Made by a program: the position numbers and the translations under genes
Part shown: in pieces, positions 11,631 to 19,894 of the stretch
How the letters are laid out: every line of letters begins with the position of its first letter
Numbering within the stretch: the stretch's first letter is position 1
DNA from: Paenarthrobacter sp. DKR-5
GTDB lineage: Bacteria > Actinomycetota > Actinomycetes > Actinomycetales > Micrococcaceae
Assembly (NCBI RefSeq): GCF_018531425.1
Contig: NZ_JAHBOI010000009.1
Location: 1-64,000 of the forward strand
Length of the DNA: 64,000 nucleotides
Direction: 5' to 3'
Notes under the pieces: generated by a model
What the model was told of the DNA's origin: nothing
Seen by the model: the letters and a program-made list of their open reading frames with translations, nothing else
The model's database searches: none

Positions 11631-12266
11631 CTAGTGGCCCTGCTCGTGGATCTGGACTTGTTGGACACCCTGTTCGCCGGTGTCGTAGACGAGGGGCTTC
11701 ACCGGGCCGGACACGAACTGGCGAATCTGCACGTCGACTGTGTCCATGTACTGCTCCGGCCCGGCGTCCCTCAGAGCGATCTTCACTTGCACACGAGCGC
11801 CCGGGGTCAGCCCTGAGGAACCTGGTTCGGTAATTGTGGAAAGACCGTTGACCTGCGCCTGCACCGGGTACGTACCCGGCTCAGAGGACGTTGCCACCTC
11901 GCCTCCGCACTCGTCCCCCTCATCGCCACCGCAGCTGATGTCGCCGAGGGCGAGGCGGTGCACCTCAAGGCCGCGGAGCGCCATGCCGCCGAACTCGGGC
12001 AGGCGCAGCACCAGCGAACCCGCGCATCGCAGGCTCGCGTCCTGCGGCCTGCAGGAAGGGCTGACGACGTCGCTTGACTCGCTGTGGGCCGTCAGGGTGA
12101 GCCGCATACTGCTGGGATCCCCTACCCCACCTGCGTTTTGCGCAGTCACCGTAACTCCCGGCGTAGATTCACCCCCCGCCGCCCGGGCGGCCGGGCCGGA
12201 TGCGAGCAGGGCCGCCAGGATCAGAAAAGGAAGACTGACGCGAACAGTGCCCCCGAGTGCCTTCAT
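11631..12266 (-). CDS. secreted protein of unknown function
   Basis: The 211-residue protein starts at ATG 12266 after AGAAGGGG and has a signal peptide (RVSLPFLILAALLASGPAARA). The mature part contains four cysteines that could form two disulfides (SCRPQDASLRC and SCGGDEGDECGG). Near the C terminus LTPGARVQVKIALRD and QYMDTVDVQIRQF suggest beta strands. It probably cooperates with the secreted protein encoded downstream on the same strand; the phrase types (VRVEMGL versus VQVKIAL) look alike, so the pair may share a fold. No known enzyme motif was seen. Confidence 0.7.
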   Translation of the reverse strand: MKALGGTVRVSLPFLILAALLASGPAARAAGGESTPGVTVTAQNAGGVGDPSSMRLTLTAHSESSDVVSPSCRPQDASLRCAGSLVLRLPEFGGMALRGLEVHRLALGDISCGGDEGDECGGEVATSSEPGTYPVQAQVNGLSTITEPGSSGLTPGARVQVKIALRDAGPEQYMDTVDVQIRQFVSGPVKPLVYDTGEQGVQQVQIHEQGH

Positions 12267-12459
12267 CAAAAACCCCTTCTCGAAGTGGTGACAGGAGAAC
12301 GTTACGAATTGCGCGGGGAAGCAGCACAGGGCGATACGTCCTCGCCGTCGCCGAAGAGGCCGGGACTAATCCGGCCGCTGCCGTGGTTGTCGCTCTCGGA
12401 GCCTGACAAGCGGTTCGCGCCTGCGCGCGCTTGAACCCCGACCGGATCGAGACCATCTC

Positions 12460-13980
12460 ATGACAACGCATGCCGACGGCGTCGGCTTCCGCTCGCAGCG
12501 GGGGCCGATCCTGATCGCCCTCATGCTGACCACCGGCCTCGTCGCCATCGACTCCACCATCGTGGCGACAGCGGTCCCCTCGATTGTGCGCGACGTGGGC
12601 GGCTTCGCCTCCTTCCCGTGGCTCTTCTCGGCCTACATGCTGGCCCAGGCCGTCTCGGTACCGGTCTACGCAAAGCTCTCCGACATGGTCGGGCGCAAAC
12701 CGATCCTGCTCGCCGGGATCGGCCTCTTCCTGCTCGGGTCGGTGCTCTGCGGAGTGGCCTGGAGCATGCCGGCGCTGATCGCGTTCCGCGTCCTCCAGGG
12801 CCTCGGCGCGGGTGCGGTACAGCCCATGTCGATCACCGTTGCCGGTGACATCTACTCGCTCACCGAGCGCGCCAAGGTGCAGGGCTATCTGGCCAGCGTC
12901 TGGGCTATCTCCTCGGTGGTCGGACCGACGCTGGGCGGGGTGTTCTCCTCGCTCGGCATCTGGCGCGGGATCTTCCTTGTCAACATCCCGTTGTGCCTGC
13001 TGGCCGCCTGGATGCTCATCCGCACCTTCCACGAGAACATCGAGCGCACGCGGCACCGCGTCGACTACCTCGGATCCTCCCTGCTGACCGCCTCGCTCAC
13101 GCTCGTCATCCTGGGCGCGCTCGAGGGCGGCCAGGCCTGGGCATGGAACTCCCCCGCCAGCATCGCAGTCTTCGCCGCCGGCGCCGTGCTCTTTGCCCTG
13201 TTCCCGCTGGCTGAGCGGCGCGCGCCCGAACCGGTGCTGCCGCTGTGGGTGGTGTCGCGGCGGCTGCTGGCGACGACGGCGTTGATCTCATTCGGCGTCG
13301 GCGCGATCATCCTGGGCCTCACATCCTACGTGCCAACCTTCCTCGAGGGATCCCTCTCCGTGTCCCCGGTGCTCGCCGGCCTCGCCCTCGCCGCACTGAC
13401 GATCGGCTGGCCGATCAGCGCCTCCCAGTCCGGGCGCCTCTACCTCCGGATCGGTTTCCGCTCGACTGCCCTCATCGGCATCACGGTTGCCGTTGCCGGC
13501 GCCGCCGTGCTCGCCCTGACCGCCGCCACACCGAACGTTGCGCTGACGGCGGCGAGCTGCTTCATCGTGGGGCTTGGCATGGGTCTCGTAGCCACTCCGA
13601 CGCTGATCGCGGCCCAGTCGAGCGTCGACTGGAACGAGCGGGGCGTGGTCACCGGCACGAACCTGTTCGCGCGTTCGATCGGGAGCGCCCTGGGTGTCGC
13701 CGTCTTCGGCGCCGTGGCAAACGCCGTCTATGCGCGCGTCCCGAACGGCGGGACGGACCCTCACACCGTCATTTCCGCCTCCGGGTCCGTGTTCCTGGCG
13801 GTGCTGGTGGGCGCCGCCCTGACGGTCGTGGCCGTCCTGGCGATGCCGCGTGGTCCCCGCGGGGATGCTCGGCCGGCCCCCGATGCCGCGGCCTCGGACG
13901 GGGCCGCCCCGGACGGGCGTGCCTCGAACGGGACCGCCCCGAAGCCGGAGGCCCGGACCGGCGCACAGCCGGAGCAGTAA
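12460..13980 (+). CDS. MFS drug/compound exporter, DHA2 (EmrB/QacA) family
   Basis: The 506-residue protein has about 14 hydrophobic segments, expected of the DHA2 family, with the MFS motif A (KLSDMVGRKPILLAG) after the second helix and the motif C-like region AISSVVGPTLGGVF in helix five. TTGLVAIDSTIVATAVPSI in helix one is characteristic of EmrB-type exporters. The C-terminal 45 residues are a hydrophilic A/P/G/D-rich tail. The gene ends 6 bp before soxR on the same strand, so it may be co-transcribed and export a redox-active compound, but that substrate is inferred only from context. Confidence 0.92.
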   Translation: MTTHADGVGFRSQRGPILIALMLTTGLVAIDSTIVATAVPSIVRDVGGFASFPWLFSAYMLAQAVSVPVYAKLSDMVGRKPILLAGIGLFLLGSVLCGVAWSMPALIAFRVLQGLGAGAVQPMSITVAGDIYSLTERAKVQGYLASVWAISSVVGPTLGGVFSSLGIWRGIFLVNIPLCLLAAWMLIRTFHENIERTRHRVDYLGSSLLTASLTLVILGALEGGQAWAWNSPASIAVFAAGAVLFALFPLAERRAPEPVLPLWVVSRRLLATTALISFGVGAIILGLTSYVPTFLEGSLSVSPVLAGLALAALTIGWPISASQSGRLYLRIGFRSTALIGITVAVAGAAVLALTAATPNVALTAASCFIVGLGMGLVATPTLIAAQSSVDWNERGVVTGTNLFARSIGSALGVAVFGAVANAVYARVPNGGTDPHTVISASGSVFLAVLVGAALTVVAVLAMPRGPRGDARPAPDAAASDGAAPDGRASNGTAPKPEARTGAQPEQ

Positions 13981-13986
13981 CCCTCA

Positions 13987-14451
13987 GTGCGCGATGATTC
14001 GGAGCTGAGCGTCGGGCAGTTGGCCGCGCGCAGCGGGCTTTCGGTCTCGGCCCTGCACTTCTACGAGCGGCAGGGCCTGATCCACAGCCGCCGAACGCCG
14101 GGAAACCAGCGGCGGTTTTCCCGTTCGGTGCTGCGGCGTGTCGCCGTGATCATGGCCGCGCAGCGTGCCGGGATACCGCTCGCCACCGTCGCGACAGCAT
14201 TCGAGGAACTTCCCGGGGACGGGGTTCCGGACCAGACGGACTGGCAGAAGCTTTCGGCCGCGTGGCGCGGCGAGATCGAGGCGCGCATGGAACGGCTGGC
14301 GCATTTGCGGGACCGTCTGGAAGGGTGCATCGGATGCGGCTGCCTTTCGCTGTCCGCCTGCACCTTCGTCAACCCGGGCGACCGCCTGGGGGCCACCCGC
14401 ACGGGCGCCCCGGCGCTGGAGCCCGGGGAGGAGCGGCCGCCGCGGAATTGA
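13987..14451 (+). CDS. soxR: redox-sensing MerR-family regulator SoxR
   Basis: The 154-residue protein has the MerR HTH (SVGQLAARSGLSVSALHFYE, residues 8-27), a dimerisation helix and the [2Fe-2S] ligand set of SoxR: C114, C117, C119 and C125 (CX2CXCX5C). SoxR is oxidised by redox-cycling compounds and untwists promoters with long spacers. The start is GTG 13987. A near-ideal SoxR box overlaps the stop codon of this gene and points to the flavin reductase gene downstream, making that gene its local target. Confidence 0.95.
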   Translation: MRDDSELSVGQLAARSGLSVSALHFYERQGLIHSRRTPGNQRRFSRSVLRRVAVIMAAQRAGIPLATVATAFEELPGDGVPDQTDWQKLSAAWRGEIEARMERLAHLRDRLEGCIGCGCLSLSACTFVNPGDRLGATRTGAPALEPGEERPPRN

Positions 14452-14478
14452 CCTCAACAGCGGTTGAGGTTTTAGCGT
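14448..14478 (+). promoter_or_regulatory. SoxR-controlled promoter with 19-bp spacer
   Basis: A perfect dyad ACCTCAAC-N4-GTTGAGGT at 14451-14470 closely follows the known SoxR box (CCTCAA...TTGAGG). It is bracketed by TTGACC (14448-14453, -35) and TAGCGT (14473-14478, -10), giving a 19-bp spacer, the overlong spacing that MerR-family activators correct. The -35 overlaps the soxR stop codon. It drives the flavin reductase gene at 14527. Confidence 0.85.
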
Positions 14479-14526
14479 CAATAGCGGACCCGGCAGAACG
14501 GGCGGACAGACGACGAAAGCGCAGGC

Positions 14527-15045
14527 ATGACGATCTCCTCTCATCAGCGGACTCCGGCGGCTTCGCGGCTCTTCCGGGACGCTTTCCGAAGCCACCCCGC
14601 CGGCGTCGCCGTGGTCACCGCCGCAGGACCTGCCGGCCCTGTGGGCTTGACGGCGTCGTCCGTCGCGTCCGTGTCCGCCGATCCGGACGTGCTCGCCTTC
14701 TCCGTCTCGGGGTCCCGTTCGGCCAGCGTCCTGGCTACGGCGCCGACGGTCCTCGTCCACCTCATGGGCTCGGCGCAGCTCGACGTCATCAGGGCCTTCG
14801 CTACCCCCGGTGCCGAGCGCTTCGGTACCGCCATGGACTGGGAGGTCCTTCCCACCGGCGAGCCGCTGCTGCGCGGGGCCCCGTGGGTGCTGCGGTGCGA
14901 GGTGCTCCACCGCGTCCCCGCCGGCAGGTCCACTTTGCTTGCTGCGGCCGTGCTCGACGTACGGCAACAGGGGCCAGCCGGCGACCCGCTGGTGTATCGT
15001 GACCGCTCGTTCCACCGGCTGGGCGCCCACTCGCTGCTGGGCTGA
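14527..15045 (+). CDS. flavin reductase-like FMN-binding protein (SoxR target)
   Basis: This 172-residue protein belongs to the flavin reductase-like split-barrel family: FRSHPAGVAVVTAAGPAGPVGLTASSVASVSADPDVLAFSV covers the FMN-binding strands, and the C-terminal YRDRSFHRLG is the usual end motif. It probably reduces or carries FMN, either for a partner oxygenase or to handle redox-cycling compounds. Its promoter holds a strong SoxR box, so it should be induced by oxidising or redox-active agents. No partner monooxygenase is next to it. Confidence 0.88.
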   Translation: MTISSHQRTPAASRLFRDAFRSHPAGVAVVTAAGPAGPVGLTASSVASVSADPDVLAFSVSGSRSASVLATAPTVLVHLMGSAQLDVIRAFATPGAERFGTAMDWEVLPTGEPLLRGAPWVLRCEVLHRVPAGRSTLLAAAVLDVRQQGPAGDPLVYRDRSFHRLGAHSLLG

Positions 15046-15096
15046 GGCGGCGCAGCCGCCCCGAATCCGCGGCGGGTCCCCCGTTGACAGGCGGCG

Positions 15097-15182
15097 GTCG
15101 GAGGCCCGCCGGCTGCTCGATGACTACGAGGCGTTCTGGCGCCGGCGCGGAACGGCTCGCAAACATACTGGAAGAGGAATAA
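15097..15182 (+). pseudogene. C-terminal remnant of an ArsR-type regulator
   Basis: One frame reads RRLLDDYEAFW (ending near 15139), and a second frame from 15147 reads AERLANILEEE then TAA at 15180-15182. Joined, these resemble the tail of the ArsR-family regulators usually encoded just upstream of SRPBCC/AHSA1 genes, and such a gene follows here. The HTH portion is absent. The assignment rests on a short match and on gene order. Confidence 0.4.
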
Positions 15183-15206
15183 GAGCCGAACCGAGAGGGG
15201 TCCGCC

Positions 15207-15573
15207 ATGACCGTCATCAGTTCCAGCCGGGACACCGAAGCGCTGAGCCTCACCTTCGTCGTCGAGTTCGACGCCGGCGTCGGAAAGGTGTGGCAGCTCT
15301 GGGAGGACCCGCGCCAGCTCGAGCGTTGGTGGGGCCGCCCACCTGGCCCGCAACCTTTACCGTGCACGACTCCGTCAAGGGCGGCGAATCCCGTTACTTC
15401 ATGACATGCCCACAAGCCACGCGACCGTGACCCTGGAAGCACTGGGCGGAGGCACCCGCATGACCGTGGCGACGCGCTTCGACAGCCTGGCGGAGCTCGA
15501 GCGGCTCACCGCCATGGGCATGGAAGAAGGCATGAGCCAGGCGCTCGGCCAGATCGACGCGATCCTCCGCTTA
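15207..15573 (+). pseudogene. broken SRPBCC (AHSA1-like) domain gene
   Basis: The frame starting at ATG 15207 gives MTVISSSRDTEALSLTF and then VWQLWEDPRQLERWWG, the normal start of an SRPBCC/AHSA1 domain. At about 15331 the family sequence moves to another frame (PPTWPATFTVHDSVKGG, ESRYFMT), consistent with one lost base in the G/C run. After YFMT the sequence jumps straight to MPTSHATVTLEALGGGTRMT and MGMEEGMSQALGQIDAIL, so roughly 40 family residues are missing. The 3' end runs into the opposite-strand gene. It cannot make the normal protein. Confidence 0.7.
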
Positions 15574-15969
15574 GTGGCCGCGGCCGCCGTCGAACTGCTG
15601 CCCGTCGAACTGCCGCAGCCACGCCAGGGCATCCTGGGCGGAGGTGAAGAACTCGTGCGGGCAGAAGTCGTGGCGCCGCATGGTTGCCGCCACCACCCGG
15701 TCCACCAGGGTGGCCCCCACGAGCGCAACGGCACACACGCTTTGGGCATGTTCATAGACGTTCCTTGCCGCCGCGCTCATGCTGACGTCGCTCATCTCCA
15801 ACAGCAGCGGCCGGGGCGTGTCGCCGCCGAGTGCCCGGACGGCGCGGACCGATTCCTCCGCGTCGCGGGCATCGACCTCGGACCCGGGCGTCCACCGCTG
15901 GTGGATGATGGCGTCGCGGACTTCAAGGGTGGACTTGCCGGCGCAAATCGTCATTCCGGGATGGGTCAC
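15571..15969 (-). CDS. STAS/SpoIIAA-like small protein
   Basis: The 132-residue protein has alternating beta strands and helices with RPLLLEMSDVSMSAAARNVY, then CAVALVGATLVDRVVAATM and FFTSAQDALAWL, a pattern seen in small actinobacterial STAS-like proteins of unknown role. It could take part in an anti-sigma or signalling interaction, but no conserved phospho-acceptor was identified with confidence. Its start overlaps the MarR-family stop codon (ATGA, 15966-15969), so it is co-translated with that regulator and probably co-regulated. Confidence 0.65.
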   Translation of the reverse strand: MTHPGMTICAGKSTLEVRDAIIHQRWTPGSEVDARDAEESVRAVRALGGDTPRPLLLEMSDVSMSAAARNVYEHAQSVCAVALVGATLVDRVVAATMRRHDFCPHEFFTSAQDALAWLRQFDGQQFDGGRGH

Positions 15970-16481
15970 CGGCCGTCCCCGTGCTCCTCGACGGCATCCA
16001 CGGCGTCGCTCATGCGGCGCAGGAATTCGATCACGGTCAACGCTTCCTGCGGGCTGAGCGTCGCCGCTGCGGCCATCATGCGCTGATGCATGGCGCCGAG
16101 TGTTTCCCGCACTTCCTCATTGGACGCCCCGGTCGCTGCCACAATCAGTGCCCGCCGGTCCGTCGGGTGGGGCCGGCGCTCGACATGGCCGCTCTTGGAC
16201 AGCCGGTCAATGAGGGTTGTCATTGAGGCGGACGAGATGCCCAGCCGCGCGCCCAGCTCCTTGGACCCAAGTCCCGGCTTTCCCGACTGTTGGGCCTGCA
16301 GCAGGTAGCGCAGGGCCAGCAGGTCCGTTTCGCCCATACCCATGGAGGAGCGGGTCCGGCGGCGCATGGCCGCCTCGGACGCCCGGTAGTCGCGAAGCGC
16401 GTTGAGCACGTCGACGGAGCCGGGCTCCGCCCTGCCGCCGTACCAGTACCCCGCTCCTTCGCCAGCGGTCCGGGTTGTCAT
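15966..16481 (-). CDS. MarR-family transcriptional regulator
   Basis: This 171-residue protein contains the MarR winged helix: LGSKELGARLGISSASMTTLIDRLSKSGHVERRPHPTDRRALIV, including the DRR wing signature. ATG at 16481 is chosen over an in-frame TTG two codons upstream. It overlaps the STAS-like gene by 4 nt. A palindrome CTAGG-N3-CCTAG lies 40 bp upstream and is the obvious autoregulatory site. Its ligand is unknown. Confidence 0.9.
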   Translation of the reverse strand: MTTRTAGEGAGYWYGGRAEPGSVDVLNALRDYRASEAAMRRRTRSSMGMGETDLLALRYLLQAQQSGKPGLGSKELGARLGISSASMTTLIDRLSKSGHVERRPHPTDRRALIVAATGASNEEVRETLGAMHQRMMAAAATLSPQEALTVIEFLRRMSDAVDAVEEHGDGR

Positions 16482-16520
16482 GCTCAAACCCTAGCAACTC
16501 CGCCCTAGCCCGTCATGTAT

Positions 16521-16533
16521 CTAGGGAACCTAG
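16521..16533. promoter_or_regulatory. palindromic operator candidate for the MarR regulator
   Basis: CTAGG-GAA-CCTAG is a perfect 5-bp dyad with a 3-bp centre, upstream of the MarR gene. A further CCTAG lies at about 16505. It sits between the divergent MarR and alcohol dehydrogenase genes and might affect both. Confidence 0.45.
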
Positions 16534-16668
16534 GCATTGCGGGGGTGCGAGGATCCGGTGCGCGGAACAATCGTGACCGGTAAGGTGTTGGACCAAAAAG
16601 TGGCTTTGGCCGGATTCCGGCCTTCTCCCCCAAGACCGTACCGAACCACCTACCCTTACTGGAGAACA

Positions 16669-17712
16669 ATGCTCACCGTAAATGCTTATGCAGCGCCGTC
16701 CGCTACCGAGGACCTCGTCCCCACCACCATCGAGCGCCGCGACGTCGGCCCGCACGACGTGCTGATCGACATCAAGTTCGCCGGCATCTGCCACTCTGAC
16801 ATCCACACCGTCCGCGGCGACTGGGGACCCCAGTCCTACCCGCTGGCACCCGGCCACGAGATTGCCGGCATCGTGACCGAGGTCGGCTCGGCCGTCACCC
16901 GGCACAAGATCGGCGACCGGGTGGGCGTCGGCTGCATGGTGAACTCCTGCGGCGAGTGCGCCAACTGCCAGGCCGGCGAGGAGCAGTACTGCCTGAAGGG
17001 CAACACCGGCACCTACGGCGCCGTCGACCGTGACGGAACCATCACCCAGGGCGGCTACTCCACGCACGTCGTCGTCACCGAAGACTTCGTGGTGTCCATC
17101 CCCGAGGGTCTGGAACTCGACGTGGCTGCCCCGCTGCTCTGCGCCGGCATCACCACCTACTCGCCGCTGCACCACTGGAACGCAGGTCCCGGCAAGAAGG
17201 TCGCCGTGGTCGGCCTGGGCGGACTCGGGCACATGGCCGTCAAGATCGCCCACGCCATGGGCGCGGAGGTCACTGTCCTGTCGCAGTCGCTGAAGAAGCA
17301 GGAAGACGGCCTGCGCCTGGGCGCTGACCACTACTACGCCACCAGCGACGAGAACACCTTCACGGACCTGGCCGGCAGCTTCGACCTGATCGTCAACACC
17401 GTCAGCGCCTCGATCGACATCAGCTCCTACCTGCAACTGCTGAAGCTCGACGGCGCGCTCGTCAACGTGGGCGCACCGGCCGAGCCGCTGCCGGTGAATG
17501 CATTCGCCCTGATCGGCGGACGCCGCTCCTTCGCCGGATCGATGATCGGCGGCATCCGCGAAACCCAGGAAATGCTCAACTTCTGCGCCGAGCACGGCAT
17601 CGGCGCAGAGATCGAGGTCATCCCGGCCGACAAGATCAACGAGGCCTACGAGCGCGTGCTGGCCTCGGACGTGCGGTACCGCTTCGTCATCGACAGCGCC
17701 ACGCTGGCCTAA
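16669..17712 (+). CDS. zinc-dependent NAD(P) alcohol dehydrogenase
   Basis: The 347-residue medium-chain dehydrogenase shows catalytic zinc ligands C41 (GICHSD) and H63-E64 (PGHE), four structural zinc cysteines (C94, C97, C100, C108) and a Rossmann motif [13 protein letters not shown]. It belongs to the cinnamyl-alcohol-dehydrogenase-like branch (YahK/AdhA type), which reduces many aldehydes, usually with NADPH. ATG 16669 is preceded by GGAG. The frame is open upstream but lacks family residues. It overlaps the convergent exonuclease gene by 4 nt. Confidence 0.92.
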   Translation: MLTVNAYAAPSATEDLVPTTIERRDVGPHDVLIDIKFAGICHSDIHTVRGDWGPQSYPLAPGHEIAGIVTEVGSAVTRHKIGDRVGVGCMVNSCGECANCQAGEEQYCLKGNTGTYGAVDRDGTITQGGYSTHVVVTEDFVVSIPEGLELDVAAPLLCAGITTYSPLHHWNAGPGKKVAVVGLGGLGHMAVKIAHAMGAEVTVLSQSLKKQEDGLRLGADHYYATSDENTFTDLAGSFDLIVNTVSASIDISSYLQLLKLDGALVNVGAPAEPLPVNAFALIGGRRSFAGSMIGGIRETQEMLNFCAEHGIGAEIEVIPADKINEAYERVLASDVRYRFVIDSATLA

Positions 17713-18650
17713 GTCGCGGCGCCGAGCGCCTTGAGCGCGCGGGTGAGCGAGCCGCCAAGTCCCCACTTGTCGGAGAGCTCACCGAGCGCCTCAAGGCGGT
17801 CCGCACCGAGCGGATGCAGACGCGCCTCCGGGTCGTGAAGCACCAGGTCACGCCGGACCTTCACGACCCGGGGCGCGACGTCAAGGTAGGCGGAGGCGCC
17901 TGTGAGCTTAGCCCGGACCGACGCCGACATGCCGGCCGCTGGATCCTGCGCCGCGCGGAGGACGCCGGCCAAGTCGCCGAACTGAGCCAGCAGTGACGCG
18001 GCCGTCTTCTCCCCGATGCCGGGGACGCCCGGTATCCCGTCGGAGGGATCACCGCGCAGCGCGGCGAAGTCCGCGTACCGGTCCGCCGGAACCCCGTACT
18101 TGGCGGTCACCACGTCGGCGGTGACGAGCTCAAGTTTGCTCATGCCGCGCGCGGTATAGATGACCCTCACCGCCGCCTCGTCATCGACCAACTGGAACAG
18201 GTCCCGGTCCCCCGTGACGACGTCGACCGGGATCCGCGCCCGTGCCGAGAGCGTCCCGATGACGTCGTCGGCTTCATGATCCTCGGCGCCAACGACAGGA
18301 ATGCCCAGCGCACCCAGCACTTCGCGGATGAGCGGGACCTGCGCGGCAAGCAGCTCCGGCGTCTCCTCGACGTCGTTCCCATCCGCCACCACTTCCGCCA
18401 CGCGGTGCGCCTTGTAGGCCGGGAGCAACTCCACCCGCCAATTCGGGCGCCAGTTGTCGTCCCAGCAGGCCACGAGCCCGGTCGGCTCGAAATCCGTCAC
18501 CAACCGGGCCACCATGTCCAGCAGCCCCCGCACCGCGTTGACCGGCGTACCGTCGGGCGCGCGGATCGTATCGGGAAGCCCGTAGAAGGCGCGGAAATAC
18601 AGCGAGGCGGTGTCCAGGAGCATCAGTCGTTCGGTCACACCAGCGATCAT
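17709..18650 (-). CDS. 5'-3' exonuclease (PolA N-domain/FEN-like)
   Basis: This 313-residue protein is a stand-alone version of the 5' nuclease domain of DNA polymerase I. It shows [15 protein letters not shown] with a metal-binding Asp, AYKAHR, the acidic site [10 protein letters not shown] and [13 protein letters not shown], and the helix-hairpin-helix [18 protein letters not shown]. It removes flaps or RNA primers during replication and repair. Many actinobacteria carry such a second copy beside full PolA. The first residues are uncertain because a later ATG (residue 10) would give a more typical beginning. Confidence 0.92.
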   Translation of the reverse strand: MIAGVTERLMLLDTASLYFRAFYGLPDTIRAPDGTPVNAVRGLLDMVARLVTDFEPTGLVACWDDNWRPNWRVELLPAYKAHRVAEVVADGNDVEETPELLAAQVPLIREVLGALGIPVVGAEDHEADDVIGTLSARARIPVDVVTGDRDLFQLVDDEAAVRVIYTARGMSKLELVTADVVTAKYGVPADRYADFAALRGDPSDGIPGVPGIGEKTAASLLAQFGDLAGVLRAAQDPAAGMSASVRAKLTGASAYLDVAPRVVKVRRDLVLHDPEARLHPLGADRLEALGELSDKWGLGGSLTRALKALGAAT

Positions 18651-18686
18651 GGCACGCCGCGGTCGGCGATGGCACCCGCGGTCTGC

Positions 18687-19820
18687 TTAGACGACAGCCC
18701 CTTCGGCGTTCTCGTTGATCGGCTCGGGCCCGGGCACGTCCCGGCCGGACCAGGTCTTGATGATTGTCCATCCGACGGCGGCCAGCGGAACCGCCAGCAG
18801 GGCGCCGATGACGCCGGCGAGCATGGTTCCGGCAGCCAGCGAGAGCAGGATCACCAGGCCGTGGATATGCAGCACCTTGCCCATCAGCAGGGGCTGCAGA
18901 ACGTGGTGCTCGAGCTGGTTCGCTCCGATGAGCACTATCAGCACGATGAGTGCCGCTCCGGGCCCGTTGGAGACGAGGGCCACCAGTACGGAAAGGGTTC
19001 CGGCAGCGGTGGCCCCGATGATCGGGATGAAACCGCCGATGAACACGAACACTGCCAGCGGAACGGCCAGGGGCACCCCCAGAAGCAGCAGGGTGACCGC
19101 GATGATGAGGCCGTCGATGGCTGCGATGATCGCGGTTCCCCGCACGTATCCGCCCAGCACGCGGGTGCTGAGGTCGGCCGCGCGGTGGGCTTTTGTTTCA
19201 TGTCGGGCGGGGAGGAAGCCGAAGAGGAAGCCGCGGATCTGTTCGCCGTCCTTGAGGAAGAAGAACAAAATGACGGCCATCAGTACCATCCCGGCGATGA
19301 TTTCGCCGGCGGTCCGCACCCCTGTGAGGGCATCCGTTCCGAAGCTGCCGCTGGAGAAGAATTTCTGCACCGACCCGCGGGCGGCGCTGATCTCCTGGTC
19401 GCTCACGGGGATCGGTCCGTTGTTCAGGAAGCCGTGCAGCTGGTCCACGCCCGCCAGCGCCCGGGACGCCAGCTCCTTCCACTGGTGCCGGATCAGGGAG
19501 ACAACCCCGGTGACGACGCCACCAAAGACGACGAGGATGGCAACGAAGGAGGCCAGGACGGCCAGAGCCCGTGGCCAGCCGTGAGCGGTGAGCCAGCGCA
19601 CCAGGGGTGCGATGGCGGACGCCAGGATCAGGGCGATCACCACTGGAATGATGACCAGGGGGACCCGGGTCACAGCCCATACGATGACCCACACCAGGCC
19701 TGCGATCAGCAGCGCCTGCCCTGCGCGGGTGGCCGCCCTGCCCAATGAGTCGGACCACAGCGAGGCGGGGGCGCCGGGCTTGTCGTTGTTGCGGGTAGCC
19801 GGGACGGGTACGTTCGCCAA
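18687..19820 (-). CDS. AI-2E family membrane transporter
   Basis: This 377-residue protein has about eight membrane segments and the family pattern of a long central loop followed by GGFIPIIGATAAGTLSVLVAL and the C-terminal GKVLHIHGLVILLSLAAGTMLAGVIGALLAVPL. Members export AI-2 or exchange ions; specificity cannot be read here. The start is taken as TTG 19820 because AGGAGG lies six bases before it; the frame extends eight codons further without such a site. A strong hairpin separates it from the upstream stress-protein gene. Confidence 0.9.
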   Translation of the reverse strand: MANVPVPATRNNDKPGAPASLWSDSLGRAATRAGQALLIAGLVWVIVWAVTRVPLVIIPVVIALILASAIAPLVRWLTAHGWPRALAVLASFVAILVVFGGVVTGVVSLIRHQWKELASRALAGVDQLHGFLNNGPIPVSDQEISAARGSVQKFFSSGSFGTDALTGVRTAGEIIAGMVLMAVILFFFLKDGEQIRGFLFGFLPARHETKAHRAADLSTRVLGGYVRGTAIIAAIDGLIIAVTLLLLGVPLAVPLAVFVFIGGFIPIIGATAAGTLSVLVALVSNGPGAALIVLIVLIGANQLEHHVLQPLLMGKVLHIHGLVILLSLAAGTMLAGVIGALLAVPLAAVGWTIIKTWSGRDVPGPEPINENAEGAVV

Positions 19821-19848
19821 GGGAGTCCTCCTAGTAGCTGGCACGCCT

Positions 19849-19880
19849 GCGGGGGCCGGGCGCTTTCGCCCGGCCCCCGC
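19849..19880 (-). terminator. strong hairpin terminator after the PRC-barrel gene
   Basis: GCGGGGGCCGGGCG and CGCCCGGCCCCCGC form a perfect 14-bp stem with a CTTT (AAAG on the minus strand) loop, 14 bp past the stop codon of the PRC-barrel gene and 28 bp before the AI-2E start. There is no T-run, as is common in high-GC actinobacteria. Confidence 0.7.
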
Positions 19881-19894
19881 GTTCGCTTCGAACC

